This document shows positions 33,111 to 35,018 of a stretch of DNA of 35,018 nt, piece after piece (position 1 is the first letter of the stretch; the number at the start of each line of letters is the position of its first letter). The notes beneath the pieces are model-generated. The model saw nothing but the letters and a program-made list of their open reading frames with translations. It was not told where the DNA came from and made no database searches. The translations under genes were made by a program, and so were the position numbers. Origin of the DNA: an uncultured Coxiella sp. (GTDB lineage: Bacteria; Pseudomonadota; Gammaproteobacteria; Comchoanobacterales; Comchoanobacteraceae); contig CACBGS010000010.1 of NCBI GenBank assembly GCA_902538855.1, positions 1-35,018 of the forward strand. Reading direction: 5' to 3'.

Positions 33111-33137
33111 AGCACTACATCCTAGTAAACTTATTCA

Positions 33138-33165
33138 ATTATAGATGAAATTTATCCGTTTTCAA
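33138..33165 (-). promoter_or_regulatory. Sigma70 promoter of the OTU-like gene
   Basis: On the minus strand, TTGAAA (33160-33165, 5/6), a 16-nt spacer and perfect TATAAT (33138-33143), about 27 nt before the ATG. It lies between the OTU-like gene and recD2, so the former need not depend on read-through. Confidence 0.65.
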
Positions 33166-33231
33166 ACTTTTGTAAAACTATTTATTTATATTGCTGTTTA
33201 TATATGAAATTATTTTTTTATATTTCCTTAA

Positions 33232-35018
33232 CTACAGGGTTTTTTTGTGTTTTTGTTCAAGATGGTGTGGTAAAAAACCAATTCTTGTTGCTTGACCTTG
33301 ATCTTTTATTGCCATATGTAAGGCTTTTTTTTGTCCTAGTATTAGTAGTAGTTTCTTACCTCTGGTCATACCTGTATAGACAAGGTTGCGTTGTAGCATC
33401 ATGTAGTGGCTAGTAAATAAAGGCATTATCACAACAGGGAATTCAGATCCTTGGCTTTTATGAATAGTCATTGCATAGGCAAGTGTTATTTCATCAAGTT
33501 CATCTAAGTAGTAGTTTACATATTTGTCTTCAAAATAAATACTAACATATTGTTCTTCTTTATTAATCTTTTTAATTATTCCTATATCACCATTAAAGAC
33601 ATCTTTGTCATAGTTGTTTCGAAGTTGCATGACTTTATCGCCTTCTTTGTACTCTGTTACTCCGTGCTTTAACGCGGTTTTTGCTTTGCTATTTAGTAGT
33701 TCTTGTATTTGTTTGTTTAGTTTTTCTGTGCCGTAAGGTCCTTTGCGCATAGGGCAGAGTATTTGTATGTCATGTGGATTGCTTATGCCAAAGCGCTCTG
33801 GTATACGCTTTAGTAAGAGCTGAGTTAAGGTGTTGTAAAATTTTTCTTCACTGTCTATATCTATAAAATAGCAATCTTGTAGAGCGTTTTTATCATAATT
33901 AAAATCTGGTGTTTTTGCTTTTCTTACTAAGTGTGAGTATTGTACTATTGTGGATGTTTGCGCTTGTCTAAATATTTCGCTAAGTGCAATTGTGGGTATG
34001 CGTTTAAAGTCTATTAGGTCTTTAAGTATTGTTCCAGGCCCTACTGATGGTAATTGATCAATATCACCTACTAGTAATAAGCCGCAATATGCTGGTAAAG
34101 CTGATAATAATTGAGCGAATAGTTGAATGTCTAGCATAGAGCTCTCGTCTATAATGCAGTATTCTGTTTTGAGTGGGTTGCTATGGTTGTGTTGAAATTT
34201 TTTACTTATTGGGTCAACTATTAAGCTGCGATGTATGGTTTTAGCTTGCATAGATGTAGATTCTTGTAGTCTTTTGGCTGCTCTGCCGGTTGGTGCCATT
34301 ATGCTAATGATTACATGTGCTTTGCTGAGTATTTGTGTAACACTTTTAACCAGGGTTGTTTTACCGACGCCAGGTCCTCCTGTAAGAATTGATACTTTGT
34401 GGCTAAGTATGGTTTTTAATGCGCTGTGTTGTGAGCTGGATAGTTGATAGCCAATATTTTTTTCAATATTGTTGAGCTTATCTTGTAATTGATGTGCTTC
34501 TGGAAGGTGGCTTGGGCTATGTAGTAGATTGTTTATTTTTTCTGCAATATATACCTCAGCCTGATATAGATGATTGAGATATATGATTTTTTGACCTTGA
34601 ATATAATCGTTACTTAGCTTGCTCTCCTGAAGCATATTCGTAAGGGTGGTATGTATTGTTTCGTTAGATGTTTCTAATAATTCTGCGGCTTTTTCTATAA
34701 GTTGTCCTTCTTCTATGGCGCTGTGGCCAGCTTGGGTATACTCATTTAATGCGTGCAATGTACCTGATGTTAACCTAAAGCTATTATTTTTTTCAAAGCC
34801 TAGGGATAGTGCTAATTGATCAGCAGTTTTAAAGCCTACACCGTGCATATCATGACATAATCGATAGGGGTTTTCTTGTATTTTACTTATTGCTTGAACG
34901 CCATATATTTTGTATATCCGTATAGCTCTTGTGGTACCTATCCCATGCTCGTGCAGAAACAGCATAATATCATTGATATGTTTTTGATTATTCCAGGCAT
35001 GGTGAATTTTCCTTGCTT
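33232..35018 (-). CDS. recD2: RecD2-like ATP-dependent DNA helicase (partial, 5' end off window)
   Basis: Superfamily 1B 5'-3' helicase; RecD2 proteins act in DNA repair outside RecBCD. About 595 codons are visible. The frame stays open to the right edge (AWNNQKHINDIMLFLHEHG before the first internal ATG at 34965), and RecD2 is usually about 720 residues, so the start lies outside. Parts in order: helix-hairpin-helix pair with HEHGIGTTRAIRIYKIYG, ENPYRL and MHGVGFKTADQLA, Walker A LTGGPGVGKTTL, PTGRAAKRL, Walker B IIDESSML, GDIDQLPSVGPG, SEIFRQ, LCPMRKGP, NGDIG and the C-terminal TIHKSQGSEFPVV with YTGMTRGK. These N-terminal hairpins separate it from the RecD subunit of RecBCD. No strong terminator is seen behind it. 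Confidence 0.93.
   Translation of the reverse strand, partial: ARKIHHAWNNQKHINDIMLFLHEHGIGTTRAIRIYKIYGVQAISKIQENPYRLCHDMHGVGFKTADQLALSLGFEKNNSFRLTSGTLHALNEYTQAGHSAIEEGQLIEKAAELLETSNETIHTTLTNMLQESKLSNDYIQGQKIIYLNHLYQAEVYIAEKINNLLHSPSHLPEAHQLQDKLNNIEKNIGYQLSSSQHSALKTILSHKVSILTGGPGVGKTTLVKSVTQILSKAHVIISIMAPTGRAAKRLQESTSMQAKTIHRSLIVDPISKKFQHNHSNPLKTEYCIIDESSMLDIQLFAQLLSALPAYCGLLLVGDIDQLPSVGPGTILKDLIDFKRIPTIALSEIFRQAQTSTIVQYSHLVRKAKTPDFNYDKNALQDCYFIDIDSEEKFYNTLTQLLLKRIPERFGISNPHDIQILCPMRKGPYGTEKLNKQIQELLNSKAKTALKHGVTEYKEGDKVMQLRNNYDKDVFNGDIGIIKKINKEEQYVSIYFEDKYVNYYLDELDEITLAYAMTIHKSQGSEFPVVIMPLFTSHYMMLQRNLVYTGMTRGKKLLLILGQKKALHMAIKDQGQATRIGFLPHHLEQKHKKTL

Noticed and set aside
1-35018. CRISPR arrays, insertion sequences, prophage or integrase genes
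   Set aside because: No regularly spaced repeats, transposase motifs or phage genes were seen; the only repeats are the ones listed.

Overview
This window looks like part of the chromosome of an AT-rich, genome-reduced gammaproteobacterium, probably a host-associated (intracellular) lineage in the wider Legionella/Coxiella area. The assignment rests on gene order and content, not on any rRNA: infC-rpmI-rplT-pheS-pheT-ihfA, hupB-tRNA-Val-tRNA-Asp-ppiD, N-acetylmuramoyl-alanine amidase-mutL, gyrA-serC-cmk-rpsA and accA-tilS are classic gammaproteobacterial neighbourhoods, but several members are missing (lon next to hupB, pheA/aroA between serC and cmk, the rest of ccm after ccmAB). The + strand is T- and G-rich throughout, including across minus-strand genes, so no replication-strand switch is visible inside the window.

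Layout. 1-2.9 kb: LysE-like transporter, CDF metal exporter and convergent hemH. 3.0-5.0 kb: tandem pair of unknown paralogous genes on the minus strand with near-identical 5' halves, one lacking about 188 internal codons, driven by a good sigma70 promoter. 5.1-7.0 kb: ppiD (apparently without its parvulin domain), tRNA-Asp, tRNA-Val, hupB. 7.0-10.2 kb: accessory island with a 451-aa unknown gene flanked by direct repeats, and a minus-strand gene that seems split in two by a frameshift at an 11-base A run. 10.4-13.2 kb: a probable operon of an acidic membrane protein, an MscS-type channel and ccmAB. 13.2-13.7 kb: a dksA that has lost three of four zinc cysteines. 14.0-19.1 kb: translation operon infC (ATA start) to ihfA, then tRNA-Pro. 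19.1-23.1 kb: unknown polytopic membrane protein coupled to a cell-wall amidase, then mutL. 23.1-31.5 kb: gyrA, serC, cmk, rpsA, accA, tilS. 31.5-33.1 kb: an OTU-like cysteine protease of effector type. 33.2 kb to the end: a recD2-like helicase running off the edge.

The core genes cover translation, DNA topology and repair, fatty acid start-up, heme synthesis and export, and stress control. The host-interaction side is suggested by the OTU-like protease and by five other lineage-specific proteins that share a build: no signal peptide, a helical body and a small polar C-terminal tail. The most interesting objects are the OTU-like protease with a long insertion, the duplicated pair at 3-5 kb, the poly-A split gene at 8.9-10.2 kb, the repeat-flanked gene at 7.5-8.8 kb, and the domain-stripped PpiD and DksA.
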